A stretch of 64,000 nucleotides of DNA from Rhodococcus jostii RHA1 (GCF_000014565.1 NC_008268.1:2480001-2544000), one strand, 5' to 3'; shown: positions 54,601 through 64,000, numbered from the stretch's first letter. The notes: generated from the letters alone by a model not told the origin. Numbers and translations: made by a program.

Positions 54601-57600
54601 GCCATCCAATTGGCTTCTCGCGCACGAAGTGCGGGAATCTCGTTCACTCCGCGCGACGTATTCGAGAATCGCACGATCTCCCGTCTCGGCCAAGTCGCGG
54701 GGGGCGCCTGCGACAGACCGGTCCTCGCGGAACTGCCCGGCGGCGGGGTCGGCGACCTGCCGCTCACCCCGGCGGCCCGATTCCTCCTCGACCGGGCGGG
54801 CGTCATCGACCGGTACGCACAGGCGGTGGTGGTGGAACTGCCACGCGCTATAGATCCCGACACGCTGGACAGTGTGATCGGCGCCGTCGTCGAACGGCAC
54901 GACGCACTGCGCGCGCGCCTCGTGTGCGGCGCGGACGGCACGGCGTTCCTCACTGTGCGTCCGGCAGGCGCACCGCTGCCGGTGGGCACGATCCTGCGGG
55001 TCCCGCTGCCCGCCCATGCCGACCCGGCGCAGCGTACGCGGGACGAACACGAGGCCGCAGTCTGCCGGTTGAATCCTGCTGCGGGCGTAATGGTGCAGTG
55101 CGTCTGGCTCGATCCCGGGCCGGATGACACGACCCGCCGCGGGCGCCTCCTCCTCGTCGCCCATCACCTGGTGATCGACGGGGTCTCGTGGCGAATCCTG
55201 ATCGGCGATCTCGCCGCAGCGTGGACGCAGGTGAAGGCGGGGGTACCGCCTACTCTGGCATCGATCGGCACATCCCTGCGCCGGTGGTCGCACGGCCTGG
55301 TCGAGGAGGCGCAGCGGCCGGGCCGCAGGTCCGAGCTGTCGTTCTGGCGTGAGATGACCGCGTACGAGGATTCGCCGCTCGGCTCCCGCCCACTCGACGC
55401 GGGGCGTGACGTGAATTCCACCGTGGATCGGGTCCACACGGAAGTCTCTGCGGACGTCACACACTCGTTGCTCACCGATCTCCCGGCCGCCTTCCGCTGT
55501 GAGGTCAACGACGCACTGCTCACCGCGCTCACCCTCGCCCTCGCGCAATGGCAGCGCCGCCGGGGACGACCGGCCACCGCGCCGGTGATCCGGCTCGAAG
55601 GGCACGGCCGCGAGGAAGCGGTGCTCCCCGGCGCCGACCTTTCCCGCACCGTCGGGTGGTTCACCAGTATCTTCCCGATCCGCCTCGACCTCGGGGACGT
55701 CGACCTGGACGACGCGTTCGCGGGCGGCCATGCCGCGAGCACCGCGATCAAGTTGGTCAAAGAACAGTTGCGTGCGGTGCCCGACAAGGGCATCGGCTAC
55801 GGGCTGTTGCGGTATCCGGGGGGCGACCCCGGCCAGGTCGCCTTCAACTACCTCGGCCGGCTCGATACCGCGGAGACCGAACACGATTGGCGCCCCGTAC
55901 GGGACGACGCCGCCGTGTTTTCGTCGGCGGAGCCGTCGATGCCGGTCACCGCGCTGATCGATATCACCGCGTTCACCGCCCGCGGCGTCCTCGACGCCAC
56001 CTTCGCATACCCGACGGGTGCGATCGCGTCCGAGGACGTGCGGGCCCTGACCGATCTCTGGGAGCAGGCGCTGACAGCGCTCGCCGCGGTGCCGCGGTCT
56101 CCGCACGCCGGTGGGCTCACCCCGTCCGATCTGCCGCTCGTCGCCGTGGACCGCAACGACATCGACGAGTGGGAGCGTGACCGTCCGGGTCTGCTCGACG
56201 TGTGGCCGGTGACGCCGTTGCAGTCGGGCCTGCTGTTCCACGCAGCGCTCACGGGCACGGATGCCGATCCGTATGCGATGCAGGTGATCCTGAGCCTGTC
56301 CGGACACCTCGATCAGGATCGACTCCGGCGCGCATGCAGCGCCGTGCTGGCGGGGCACGCGAACCTGCGCACCGCGTTCGTGCGCGACAGTCGCGGCGTC
56401 CCGGTGCAACTCGTGCTCGACGACGTGCCGCTGCGGTGGCGGCAGATCGACCTCACGGACGTCACGGAGGATCCCGAGGACATCCTGCGCGACGACCGCA
56501 CCACCCGATTCGACATGTCTGCCCCACCGCTGGTTCGGTTCACCCTGCTGTCGCGGGGGCCGACCCGTGCCGACCTGGCGATCACCGCCCACCACATCGT
56601 GCTGGACGGCTGGTCCATGCCGTTGCTGGTGCGCGAACTCTTCACCGCCTACCCACGCGACGACGTCCGCACCGAGTCACCGGATTCGAGCCCGTACCGC
56701 GACTACCTGGAATGGCTGACGGCGAAGGACACCGAGGCCTCGGCGCGGGCGTGGGTTGCGGCTCTCGACGGCATCACCGAGCCCGCCGTCGCGGCAGAGC
56801 CGACCCCCACCACGTCCGAGGCGGTGCTGGAGCTGAGCGAGGAGGGCACACGGAAGCTGACCGCGCGAGCGACCGAGGTGGGAGTCACGCTGAGCACGAT
56901 CGTGCAGGCAGCCTGGGGAATCGTTCTCGGGCAGGCGACCGCCCGGGACGACGTCGTGATCGGCGCGACCGTCTCCGGCAGGCCCGCGGACGTCGCCGGG
57001 GTGGAGAGTGCGGTGGGATTGTTCGTCAACACCGTGCCCGTGCGGATCCCGCTGGACCCCGATATCGACACTGCCACGCTGGTCACCCGCCTGCAGGCCG
57101 ACCACGTGCGCCTCCTGGAACATCACCATCTGGGCCTGGCGGATATCCAGCATGCAGTCGGCGTGGCGCCGCTGTTCGACACGCTGGTCGCGTTCGAGTC
57201 GTACCCCGTGGACCGCACCGCGCTGCCGGAACCCGTCGACGGACTCACGCTGGACGGGGTCCGCGCACACGATGCGTCGCACTACGCCGTGACGCTGGCG
57301 GTGACGGTGTCCCGGACCGTCCGGCTGACGGCGAAGTGCCGGTCACACCGGTACGACGAGAAAGCCCTGCTCGCCCGGGTCGGCCGCGTCCTCGAGTGCA
57401 TCGGCAGGGATCCGCACGTCGTCCTCGGCGGGCTCGATCTCCTCGGCGATCAGGAGCGCGAGCGGGTGCTGCGCACCTGGAACGCGACGGATGCACCGGT
57501 CCCCTCGCAGACCCTGGTGGACCTGTTCGACGCGCAGGTCGAGCGTTCTCCGGAGGCCGTTGCGGTGATCTTCGGCCCGGATCGACTGACGTACGCGGAG

Positions 57601-60600
57601 TTCGACGCACGGGTGAATCGGCTCGCCCGGTATCTCGTCGCGAAGGGAATCGTACCGGAAACCGTCGTCGGTGTCGCGGTTTCCCGCTCGATTCAGCTTC
57701 TCGTCGCGCTGCACGCGGTACTGAAGGCCGGCGGTGCCTACCTGCCGATGGACCCCGAGCACCCACTCGGACGAACGGCGCTCGTCATCGACTCGGCCGC
57801 ACCCGCGCTGGTCCTCACGTCCGGTTCCCACAATCGCGCGGTCCCACACGGAGTCGCCGTCGTGGATCTCGATCTGCTCGACCTCACCGGGTACGACGCC
57901 CGATCTATCACGAATTCCGAGAGACGCGCACCGCTGCATCCGGCGAACGCCGCGTACGTCATCTACACGTCCGGTTCCACGGGCCGGCCCAAGGGCGTGA
58001 CGGTGACGCACGAGATGATGGTGAACCAGTTCCGCTGGGCGCAGACGCTCACGCCGCTCGACGGTTCCGATGCGGTACTCCACAAGACGCCTCTCACGTT
58101 CGACATTTCCGCGTGGGAACTTCTGTGGCCCTTGCACACCGGTGCGCGGGTGGTGATCGCCGCACCCGACGGCCACCGCGATCCCCGCTACCTCGCGCGG
58201 ATGGTCGCGCAGGAGTCGATCACGACCCTCCATGTCGTGCCGTCGATGCTCGACGCCTTTCTGGAGCAGTGCGGGCCGCGGGAGCTCGCCCCGCTGCGCC
58301 GCGTGTACTCGGCGGGCGAGCCCCTGTCCGCGGCGACGGCATCGCGATTCGAGGAGCGCAGTGCCGCCGCGCTGTACAACTGGTACGGCCCGTGCGAGGC
58401 GGCGGCGGCGACCTCGGAGTCGTTGGACGGCAACGAGTTCGGCACCTCGGTCGCCATCGGCCGCCCCATTCACAACATACGTACGTATGTACTCGACAGC
58501 CGGCTCCGACCGGTGCCAGTCGGAACGAGGGGCGAGTTGTACCTCGCCGGTGCATACTTGGCGCGCGGGTATGCCGGACGTCCCGACCTGACGGCCGAAC
58601 GCTTCGTCGCCGATCCCTTCGGCGAAACCGGTGGACGGATGTACCGCACCGGCGACGTGGTGCGGTGGAACGAGTCGGGCCGGCTCGAGTATCTCGGGCG
58701 CACCGACTTCCAGATCAAACTCCGCGGCCAACGCGTCGAACCCGGCGAGATCGAGTCCGCGCTCACGTCCGACCCGGCGGTGACCCACGCGGCGGTCACG
58801 GTGCACCGTGACGCGGAAGCGGGAGATCGGCTGATCGCCTATGTCGTGGCCGCGGACGGTGTGCCGCCGGACGAGCGCCGGATCGTCGACCGTCTCGCCG
58901 GTCTGCTCCCCGCCTACATGATTCCCTCCGCCGTCGTCCCGCTCCCGGCACTGCCACTCACCACCAGTGGAAAGCTGGATCGCGCCGCCCTACCGGAACC
59001 GGCGCCCGTCGCGTCCGCTTTCGACCCGCCCGCCACCCCCACCGAGGACGTGGTCGCGTTCGTGTTCGCGGAGGTCACCGGCACCGGCCGGGTGGGCAGG
59101 CACGACAACTTCTTTGCGGCGGGCGGAAACTCGCTGACCGCGGCGCAGGCCGTCGCCCGCGTCGGAGCGGCGCTGGGAACCTCCGTCGACATCCGCGCAC
59201 TGTTCGACCACCCGACGGTCGCGGAACTGTCGGAGTATCTCGCGAACGGATCGCACCGGACCGGGCGGGCGCCCCTGGTCCCCCGCGCCCCGACCGCCCA
59301 CGTGCCGCTGTCCCTGGCACAGCAGCGACTGTGGTTCCTGAACCGGCTCGACGGGCGCTCGGCCACCGACAGCATTCCCGTCGCGCTCCGCCTCACCGGC
59401 ACGCTCGACGAATCGGCACTGTGCGCGGCGGTGGGTGACGTGATCGAACGGCACGAACCCCTCCGCACCGTCTATCCCGAGCACGACGGGATCCCCTGCC
59501 AGCAGGTTCTTCCCGCCTCCGCGGTGCCGCCGTGCACGGTGCGGACGACGACGGACCCGGTCGGCCGGGTCCGCGACCTGCTGTCGACCGGATTCGACCT
59601 CGCCACCGAACCCCCGTTTCGCACCGAACTTCTCGCGGTGAGCGCCGACGAGTGGGTGCTGGCCCTCGTCGTCCACCACATCAGTGCGGACGGGTTCTCG
59701 CTGGGACCGCTCGCCCGGGATGTGATGGCCGCATATCGCGCGCGGGCGCAGGGCAACTCGCCTGTCTGGACGCCCCTTCCCGTCCGCTACGCCGACTACG
59801 CCCTCTGGCAGCGTGAACTGCAGGACGGGCAACGCGGACTGGCGTATTGGACGCAGACCCTGTCCGGGCTGCCCGAGCTGCTCCCCCTGCCGTTCGTCCG
59901 TGGGCGCCCGTCCGTCGCGACGCACCGCGGCGCGAACGTGGAGTTCATTCTCGACGCCGAGATTCATCGGCGGATTCGTGCTCTCGCGCGTGCACACGAC
60001 GCCACTCCGTTCATGGTGGTGCACACGGCGCTGGCCGTCCTCGCAGCCAGACTCGGCGACACGTCGGACATCGTCGTCGGCACGCCGATCGCGGGACGCG
60101 GGCCCCGCGCACTCGACGATCTCGTCGGGATGTTCGTCAACACACTGGTGCTACGGACAGACGTCCCGCTGCACACCACGTTCGCCGACACGCTCGGCCG
60201 CGTGCGGGACGTCGATCTGGCCGCGTACGCCCATGCGGACGTCTCGTTCGAGGAGGTTGTGGAGGCGGTCGCACCCGCTCGGTCCCGCGGTCGTAATCCG
60301 CTGTTCCAGCTGGCGCTCGCCTATCACAACACGGCGCCGGTCGTGATCGACCTGCCGGAGGTCTCCGCCACAATCGTCGAGATCGAGACGCACACCGCGA
60401 AATTCGACCTCCAGCTCACGGTCACCGAATCAGTGGACGACGCAGACGCCCCGGCACCACTGTCGTGTGTCTTCACCTACGCCACCGACTTGTTCGACGA
60501 CGCCACGGTCTCGGGATTCGCGGACCGGTTCCAGCGGATTCTGCGGGCCGCGCTCGCACAGCCGTCCGTCGTGATCGGCGACATCGACGTGCGGGACCTC

Positions 60601-63600
60601 GCGGAGCAGCAGGCGCGGCATCACGGACCGCCCTCGGTGCCGCAGCGCACCCTGCCCGACCTGATGTCCGCCGCCGCCCGGCAGAACCCGGGGGGACCGG
60701 CGCTGACGGCGGACGGCCGGTCGATGGCGTATCGCGAACTCGACGCCGAATCGAATCGGCTCGCCCGCGCCCTGATGCGGCGCGGGGTGGGACCCGAGGC
60801 GTTCGTGGCCCTCGGGGTGCCGCGCTCGGTCCTGTCCGTCGTCTCCGTGTGGGCGGTCGCGAAGACGGGTGCCGCGTTCGTGCCCGTCGACCCGCACTAC
60901 CCCGCCGCGCGGGTTCGGTATCTGATGGACGACTCCGGCGCCGTCCTCGGGCTGACCACCGCCGCGGACCGCGAGGCCCTGCCCGACGGTACCGACTGGC
61001 TGTTGCTCGACGACCCGGACTTCCGAACCGAATGTCGCGGATACTCGTCGGCCCCGGTCACCGATGCCGACCGTGCGCGGCCGCTGGATGCGCGCCACCC
61101 CGCGTACGTGATCTACACGTCCGGTTCGACGGGAAACCCCAAGGGAGTGGTGGTGACCCACACCGGTCTCGCCGACTTCACAGCGGAACAGCGGGAGCGG
61201 TATTCGGTGACGGCGTCGTCGCGCACGCTGCACGCTTCGTCTCCCAGCTTCGACGGCTCGGTGCTGGAGATACTGCTCGCGCTCGGTGCGGGCGCCTGCA
61301 TGGTGCTCGCACCACCGGCAGTCCAGGCCGACGACCAACTCACGGACCTGCTGGCCCGCGAGCGGGTCAGCCACGTGTTCACCACGCCGACGGTTCTGGC
61401 GACGGTCGACCCGCGCGGCCTGCACGACCTCCGGGTCGTCGTGGCCGGCGGCGAACCCTGCCCACCGGAACTCGTCGCGGTGTGGGCGGCGCAGGAGCAG
61501 ATGTACAACGGATACGGTCCGACCGAGACGACGGTCATGACGAGTATCAGCGATCCCATGGCGGCCGGCGGTCCGGTCACCATCGGCCGTCCGATCCGCG
61601 GCGCCGCCGTACTCCTGCTGGATTCGCGTCTGCACCCGGTTCCGACGGGAGTCGCCGGCGAACTCTACATCAGTGGTCCGGGCGTCGCCCGCGGCTACCA
61701 TCGCAGGCCCGCGCTCACCGCCGCACGCTTCGTCGCCTCCCCGTTCGGCGCCTCCGGGGAGCGGATGTATCGGACGGGCGACGTGGGTCGATGGCGTCGC
61801 GACGGGTCGATCGAGTATCTGCACCGCAACGACTCGCAGATCGAACTGCGCGGCGTCCGAATCGAACTCGGCGAGATCGACGCCACCCTCCTCGCCCATC
61901 CGACCGTGCGATTCGCGGCGACGGATGTGCGTGAGCTGCGGGACGGCGTCGACGCACTCGTGTCGTACGTGGTCCCGGCACGGAACGAGACGGTCGATCC
62001 GGATCAGCTGATCCGCTTCGCGGCGACGCGTCTGCCGATGCCGCTGGTACCCGCGATCGTGGTCGTGGTAGACGCCGTCCCGCTCACCGTGAACGGGAAA
62101 CTGGACCGCTCGGCGCTGCCCGACCCCGTTCCCGCGGCGACCGAATTCGAGGCCCCGCACACGCCCGCCGAACGGGTGGTGGCCACAGTGTTCGCCGAGG
62201 TGCTCGGGCTCGATCTCGTGGGTCGTGAGGCCAACTTCTTCGCGTTGGGCGGCAGTTCCCTGTCCGCCACGCGCGCCGCGTCCCGGATCGGTGCCGCACT
62301 GGAGACGACGGTGCCGGTGCGCGCGGTTTTCGACACGCCGACCGTCTCGGCGCTCGCGGCGTCCGTCACCGAGCAGACCGACGGCGCGACGCACGTCGCA
62401 CTCACCGTGCGTCCGCGCCCGGCCCGTGTGCCGCTGTCGCCTGCGCAGCAACGACTGTGGTTCCTCGCCCGCCTCGCACCCGGCTCCCCCGAATACAACA
62501 TCCCGATGGCATTGCGGCTGACCGGGGCACTCGACGTCGCCGCGCTCACCGCGGCCGTCGCGGACGTGATCAGCCGTCACGAACCGCTGCGCACCGTGTA
62601 TCCCGACAAAGACGGCGTGGCGTACCAGCAGTTGATCCCGGTGTCGCGGGCCGCTCCCATACTCCGACCGATACCCGTGTCCCGCGGCGACGTCGCCGCG
62701 CGGGTTGCGACGTTCGCATCGAAGGGTTTCGCCCTGGGCGCCGAACCGCCGTTCCGCGCACGGCTGTTCGCCCCGGCCCCCGACGAATGGGTGCTCGCCA
62801 TCATGGTCCATCACATCAGCACGGACGGATTCTCGGTGCCGGTGCTCGTCCGCGACGTGATGACCGCCTACGAGGCGCGGGTCTCGGGAGAGGCACCGCG
62901 GTGGGCCGACTTACCGGTCCAGTACACGGATTACACCCTGTGGCAGCACGAGCTGCTGGGCGACCGCGACGACCCGCAGTCCGTTGCCGCGCAGCAACTG
63001 TCGTACTGGAAGGACACGTTGTCGGGTGCGCCGGAACAGCTGTCCCTCCCTGCAGACCGACCGCATCCCGCCATTGCGTCGCACCGCGGCGGCACAGTCG
63101 AATTCGCGATTGACGACGCTCTCTATCGCGCGGTCGAGCACACCGCTACAGCCCTTGCCGTCACCCCCTTCATGATCGTGCACGCGGCATTCGCGGTGCT
63201 GCTCGCGAGACTCAGCGGATCCACCGACATCGTGATCGGCACTCCCGTCGCGGGACGCGGGGATCAGGCCCTCGACGACCTGGTGGGCATGTTCGTCAAC
63301 AACCTGGTCCTGCGCACCGAGGTGATTCCCGCGGAAAGCTTCGCGGAACTACTCGGCCGGGTGCGAGAGGTCGACCTGGACGCGTTCGCGCACTCCACCG
63401 TTCCGTTCGAAACCGTGGTCGAGGTGCTCGATCCCGCCCGGTCACGTGCACGCAATCCACTGTTCCAGGTGGCCCTGGCGTTCCAGAATCTCGACCACAC
63501 CCCGCTCACCCTGCCCGGACTGCGGGTGTCGGCGATGACGCCCCCTACCCGGTCGGCCCGATTCGACCTGCAACTCACCGTGACCGCCGATCCGGACCCA

Positions 63601-64000
63601 TCGACGGAACGTACCCGGCATGCGGCGGTGTTCACGTACGCCACCGATCTATTCGACCACCACACCGTCGCGGACATCGGTGAACGGTTCATCCGGATGT
63701 TGAGCGAGGCCGTCGCACAACCGGATACGGCCGTCGGCGACCTCGCCCTCCTCGATCCGGACCCGGATGTCCCCACCGCGACGCCGTCCTCCGGCGAGAC
63801 CCTCGTCGATCTGTTCGAGCGGCAGGTCGCCGCCGCACCCGACGCGATCGCCGTCGTCTCCGGAGACCGAACACTCACCTACCGTGAACTCGACGAGCAG
63901 GTCAATCGCCTGGCCCGGCACCTGATCGGCGCAGGCGTCGGCCCGGAGTCCATGGTGGGACTGGCGATTCGCCGCTCCGTCGACCTCCTCGTCGGAATGT
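51631..64000 (+). CDS. Giant non-ribosomal peptide synthetase, 3' end outside window
   Basis: One uninterrupted frame of 4,123 codons from ATG 51631 (GAGAGAAG upstream) to the right edge. Domains by residue: C1 ~17-450 (HHLAMDG at 146), A1 ~463-943, T1 (GGDS, Ser988), E ~1041-1500 (HHLVIDG at 1178, GWFTSIFP, FNYLGRLD), C2 ~1520-1940 (HHIVLDG at 1654), A2 ~1960-2455, T2 (GGNS, Ser2501), C3 ~2557-2980 (HHISADG at 2682), A3 ~3007-3498, T3 (GGSS, Ser3543), C4 ~3599-4030 (HHISTDG at 3727), A4 from ~4057, cut. The N-terminal condensation domain suggests acyl starter loading, and E1 predicts a D-residue at position 1. By eye the pocket codes read A1 DAFVVAAVM, A2 DIWHYAWAA, A3 DGLFVAGVM. The product is not known; no MbtH or export gene is in the window. 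Confidence 0.95.
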   Translation, partial: MSSPTSVGPGDSSARAFPLSPAQTGMWLAQHVDPTVPVSVAQYVDIHGDLDRGVLTDACVRAAAEFESFFLKVSDIDGQPLQWVDPSLDASVGYLDFRDKPDPEASAHAWMRTETADPIDIQRDRLTVSFLLHVGHDHYFWYSRAHHLAMDGFGSVTMLYRIAALYTAAVHGLPPPASSPVGLRRIHELETDYRTSARRESDRDYWTETMRGVTHASTLARGSAPATAGSRNVGGTLTTEAVDQLEKCAAAHGVNPATLTVCAVAGYLARMTGADDVTLSLPVSARTTAALRRSGGMVSNVVPLRITSAGTGTVGDLVSRTRLVMSGALRHQRYRHEDIRADLGSAVSGSRLFGPAVNIMLFPEELDLGSLRSQLHVLSSGPIEDLLVNLYRYGPRGRVHLDFKANPRLYSQDELEGHHTRFLRYFRHFLDADAAHPIGELPVLTENETAALVPFPGPPDSVPVTLADVFRAAATQHPDATAVVTAGSEITYRELDGRSDRIAATLARLGVGSGDVVAVALPRSSGHVCAVWAVAKTGAAFLPVDPTYPVSRVRHMLGDSHAAVGLTSAEYTNTLPDSTEWLLLDESGGSNVHDFPTPTIRLDDAAYLVYTSGSTGVPKGVVVTHRGIANLVSAQRTRLDLDSAARVLHVASPSFDASVFEMLMAFGSGAALVIAPPAVFGGSPLARLMTTERVTHAVITPSVLASMDPGEVGGLRTLVVAGEKCPPELVSRWASRCRMIDAYGPAETTVMATVSEPLAEPGPVTVGRPIRGARAVVLDHRLRPVPVGVVGELYVAGTALARGYHRNARQTSERFVADPYGPPGTRMYRTGDTVRWTYDHELEYLGRSDEQVNLRGLRVEPGEIDATLLRYPAVRFAVTVIRSRGAGDQLVSYVVGADTVTEQDLLSFLSTELPPHLVPAAVVVLPDIPLTPSGKLDRTALPEHSRRSRSRTAPRNERERTLHALYADILGTSAFGVDESFFALGGDSIMAIQLASRARSAGISFTPRDVFENRTISRLGQVAGGACDRPVLAELPGGGVGDLPLTPAARFLLDRAGVIDRYAQAVVVELPRAIDPDTLDSVIGAVVERHDALRARLVCGADGTAFLTVRPAGAPLPVGTILRVPLPAHADPAQRTRDEHEAAVCRLNPAAGVMVQCVWLDPGPDDTTRRGRLLLVAHHLVIDGVSWRILIGDLAAAWTQVKAGVPPTLASIGTSLRRWSHGLVEEAQRPGRRSELSFWREMTAYEDSPLGSRPLDAGRDVNSTVDRVHTEVSADVTHSLLTDLPAAFRCEVNDALLTALTLALAQWQRRRGRPATAPVIRLEGHGREEAVLPGADLSRTVGWFTSIFPIRLDLGDVDLDDAFAGGHAASTAIKLVKEQLRAVPDKGIGYGLLRYPGGDPGQVAFNYLGRLDTAETEHDWRPVRDDAAVFSSAEPSMPVTALIDITAFTARGVLDATFAYPTGAIASEDVRALTDLWEQALTALAAVPRSPHAGGLTPSDLPLVAVDRNDIDEWERDRPGLLDVWPVTPLQSGLLFHAALTGTDADPYAMQVILSLSGHLDQDRLRRACSAVLAGHANLRTAFVRDSRGVPVQLVLDDVPLRWRQIDLTDVTEDPEDILRDDRTTRFDMSAPPLVRFTLLSRGPTRADLAITAHHIVLDGWSMPLLVRELFTAYPRDDVRTESPDSSPYRDYLEWLTAKDTEASARAWVAALDGITEPAVAAEPTPTTSEAVLELSEEGTRKLTARATEVGVTLSTIVQAAWGIVLGQATARDDVVIGATVSGRPADVAGVESAVGLFVNTVPVRIPLDPDIDTATLVTRLQADHVRLLEHHHLGLADIQHAVGVAPLFDTLVAFESYPVDRTALPEPVDGLTLDGVRAHDASHYAVTLAVTVSRTVRLTAKCRSHRYDEKALLARVGRVLECIGRDPHVVLGGLDLLGDQERERVLRTWNATDAPVPSQTLVDLFDAQVERSPEAVAVIFGPDRLTYAEFDARVNRLARYLVAKGIVPETVVGVAVSRSIQLLVALHAVLKAGGAYLPMDPEHPLGRTALVIDSAAPALVLTSGSHNRAVPHGVAVVDLDLLDLTGYDARSITNSERRAPLHPANAAYVIYTSGSTGRPKGVTVTHEMMVNQFRWAQTLTPLDGSDAVLHKTPLTFDISAWELLWPLHTGARVVIAAPDGHRDPRYLARMVAQESITTLHVVPSMLDAFLEQCGPRELAPLRRVYSAGEPLSAATASRFEERSAAALYNWYGPCEAAAATSESLDGNEFGTSVAIGRPIHNIRTYVLDSRLRPVPVGTRGELYLAGAYLARGYAGRPDLTAERFVADPFGETGGRMYRTGDVVRWNESGRLEYLGRTDFQIKLRGQRVEPGEIESALTSDPAVTHAAVTVHRDAEAGDRLIAYVVAADGVPPDERRIVDRLAGLLPAYMIPSAVVPLPALPLTTSGKLDRAALPEPAPVASAFDPPATPTEDVVAFVFAEVTGTGRVGRHDNFFAAGGNSLTAAQAVARVGAALGTSVDIRALFDHPTVAELSEYLANGSHRTGRAPLVPRAPTAHVPLSLAQQRLWFLNRLDGRSATDSIPVALRLTGTLDESALCAAVGDVIERHEPLRTVYPEHDGIPCQQVLPASAVPPCTVRTTTDPVGRVRDLLSTGFDLATEPPFRTELLAVSADEWVLALVVHHISADGFSLGPLARDVMAAYRARAQGNSPVWTPLPVRYADYALWQRELQDGQRGLAYWTQTLSGLPELLPLPFVRGRPSVATHRGANVEFILDAEIHRRIRALARAHDATPFMVVHTALAVLAARLGDTSDIVVGTPIAGRGPRALDDLVGMFVNTLVLRTDVPLHTTFADTLGRVRDVDLAAYAHADVSFEEVVEAVAPARSRGRNPLFQLALAYHNTAPVVIDLPEVSATIVEIETHTAKFDLQLTVTESVDDADAPAPLSCVFTYATDLFDDATVSGFADRFQRILRAALAQPSVVIGDIDVRDLAEQQARHHGPPSVPQRTLPDLMSAAARQNPGGPALTADGRSMAYRELDAESNRLARALMRRGVGPEAFVALGVPRSVLSVVSVWAVAKTGAAFVPVDPHYPAARVRYLMDDSGAVLGLTTAADREALPDGTDWLLLDDPDFRTECRGYSSAPVTDADRARPLDARHPAYVIYTSGSTGNPKGVVVTHTGLADFTAEQRERYSVTASSRTLHASSPSFDGSVLEILLALGAGACMVLAPPAVQADDQLTDLLARERVSHVFTTPTVLATVDPRGLHDLRVVVAGGEPCPPELVAVWAAQEQMYNGYGPTETTVMTSISDPMAAGGPVTIGRPIRGAAVLLLDSRLHPVPTGVAGELYISGPGVARGYHRRPALTAARFVASPFGASGERMYRTGDVGRWRRDGSIEYLHRNDSQIELRGVRIELGEIDATLLAHPTVRFAATDVRELRDGVDALVSYVVPARNETVDPDQLIRFAATRLPMPLVPAIVVVVDAVPLTVNGKLDRSALPDPVPAATEFEAPHTPAERVVATVFAEVLGLDLVGREANFFALGGSSLSATRAASRIGAALETTVPVRAVFDTPTVSALAASVTEQTDGATHVALTVRPRPARVPLSPAQQRLWFLARLAPGSPEYNIPMALRLTGALDVAALTAAVADVISRHEPLRTVYPDKDGVAYQQLIPVSRAAPILRPIPVSRGDVAARVATFASKGFALGAEPPFRARLFAPAPDEWVLAIMVHHISTDGFSVPVLVRDVMTAYEARVSGEAPRWADLPVQYTDYTLWQHELLGDRDDPQSVAAQQLSYWKDTLSGAPEQLSLPADRPHPAIASHRGGTVEFAIDDALYRAVEHTATALAVTPFMIVHAAFAVLLARLSGSTDIVIGTPVAGRGDQALDDLVGMFVNNLVLRTEVIPAESFAELLGRVREVDLDAFAHSTVPFETVVEVLDPARSRARNPLFQVALAFQNLDHTPLTLPGLRVSAMTPPTRSARFDLQLTVTADPDPSTERTRHAAVFTYATDLFDHHTVADIGERFIRMLSEAVAQPDTAVGDLALLDPDPDVPTATPSSGETLVDLFERQVAAAPDAIAVVSGDRTLTYRELDEQVNRLARHLIGAGVGPESMVGLAIRRSVDLLVGM

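Noticed and set aside
56202..58811. 869-codon open frame in another phase of the NRPS
   Set aside because: Arg/Gly/Pro-rich out-of-frame shadow; the frame starting at 51631 holds all NRPS motifs without interruption.
60430..62814. 794-codon open frame antisense to the NRPS
   Set aside because: Compositional shadow, no recognisable domain, and it covers core A3/T3/C4 motifs of the sense frame.

Overview
The window is high-GC actinobacterial DNA. The gene content (an EspG/PPE-type ESX remnant, an IclR-type catRABC cluster, benABCDK, a PheA1/PheA2 phenol hydroxylase, a GcoAB-type guaiacol demethylase, an Entner-Doudoroff cluster, DUF222/13E12-HNH proteins and a giant NRPS) points to Rhodococcus of the opacus/jostii type. 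The ben/cat layout agrees with what I remember of that group; no database was searched. No CRISPR array, insertion sequence or phage gene was seen, and no gene-free stretch exceeds 300 bases.

Layout. 0-3 kb: tail of a PPE-like ESX substrate, its EspG-like chaperone, DUF309 and LON-domain proteins, and an initiator tRNA. 3-10 kb: a cytochrome P450, a decayed carotenoid-desaturase-like pseudogene, a monoacylglycerol-lipase-like hydrolase, a transglutaminase-like protein, a MarR/MFS-efflux divergent pair and an HSL-type esterase. 10-21.5 kb: sugar-acid and sugar metabolism: gntK, gntP and a GntR regulator, a GlcP-like sugar porter, a ROK repressor, eda-edd-zwf (Entner-Doudoroff route) and a second ROK regulator. 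21.5-41 kb: a catechol funnel. Phenol hydroxylase (pheA2A1), guaiacol O-demethylase (gcoAB) and benzoate dioxygenase/diol dehydrogenase (benABCD, transporter benK) all lead to catechol, which catA, catB and catC convert towards the beta-ketoadipate pathway. The block also holds a degenerate intradiol-dioxygenase homologue, a double-hotdog thioesterase and a Tat/lipoprotein-like multicopper oxidase. 40.8-51.5 kb: 2-oxoacid:ferredoxin oxidoreductase korAB, a large LuxR-type STAND regulator, a methyltransferase, a DUF3592 membrane protein, a DUF222-HNH protein behind an SOS-like box, a secreted protein and gpsA. 51.6-64 kb: the first 4,123 codons of an NRPS that runs off the window (C-A-T-E / C-A-T / C-A-T / C-A...).

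The most interesting features are: (i) benzoate dioxygenase reductase BenC fused to a C-terminal FCD (GntR-type ligand-binding) domain; (ii) a short intradiol-dioxygenase homologue that has lost two of the four iron ligands yet carries the same GTACGC-N3-GCGTAC palindrome as catA/catR; (iii) eight CRP/GlxR-like TGTGA-N6-TCACA sites in front of the gluconate, zwf, cat, phe, gco and ben genes; (iv) AraC-type direct repeats with an exact 20-nt period in front of both pheA2 and gcoA, next to a CRP-like site in each case; (v) the NRPS, whose second adenylation domain has an atypical A5 region.
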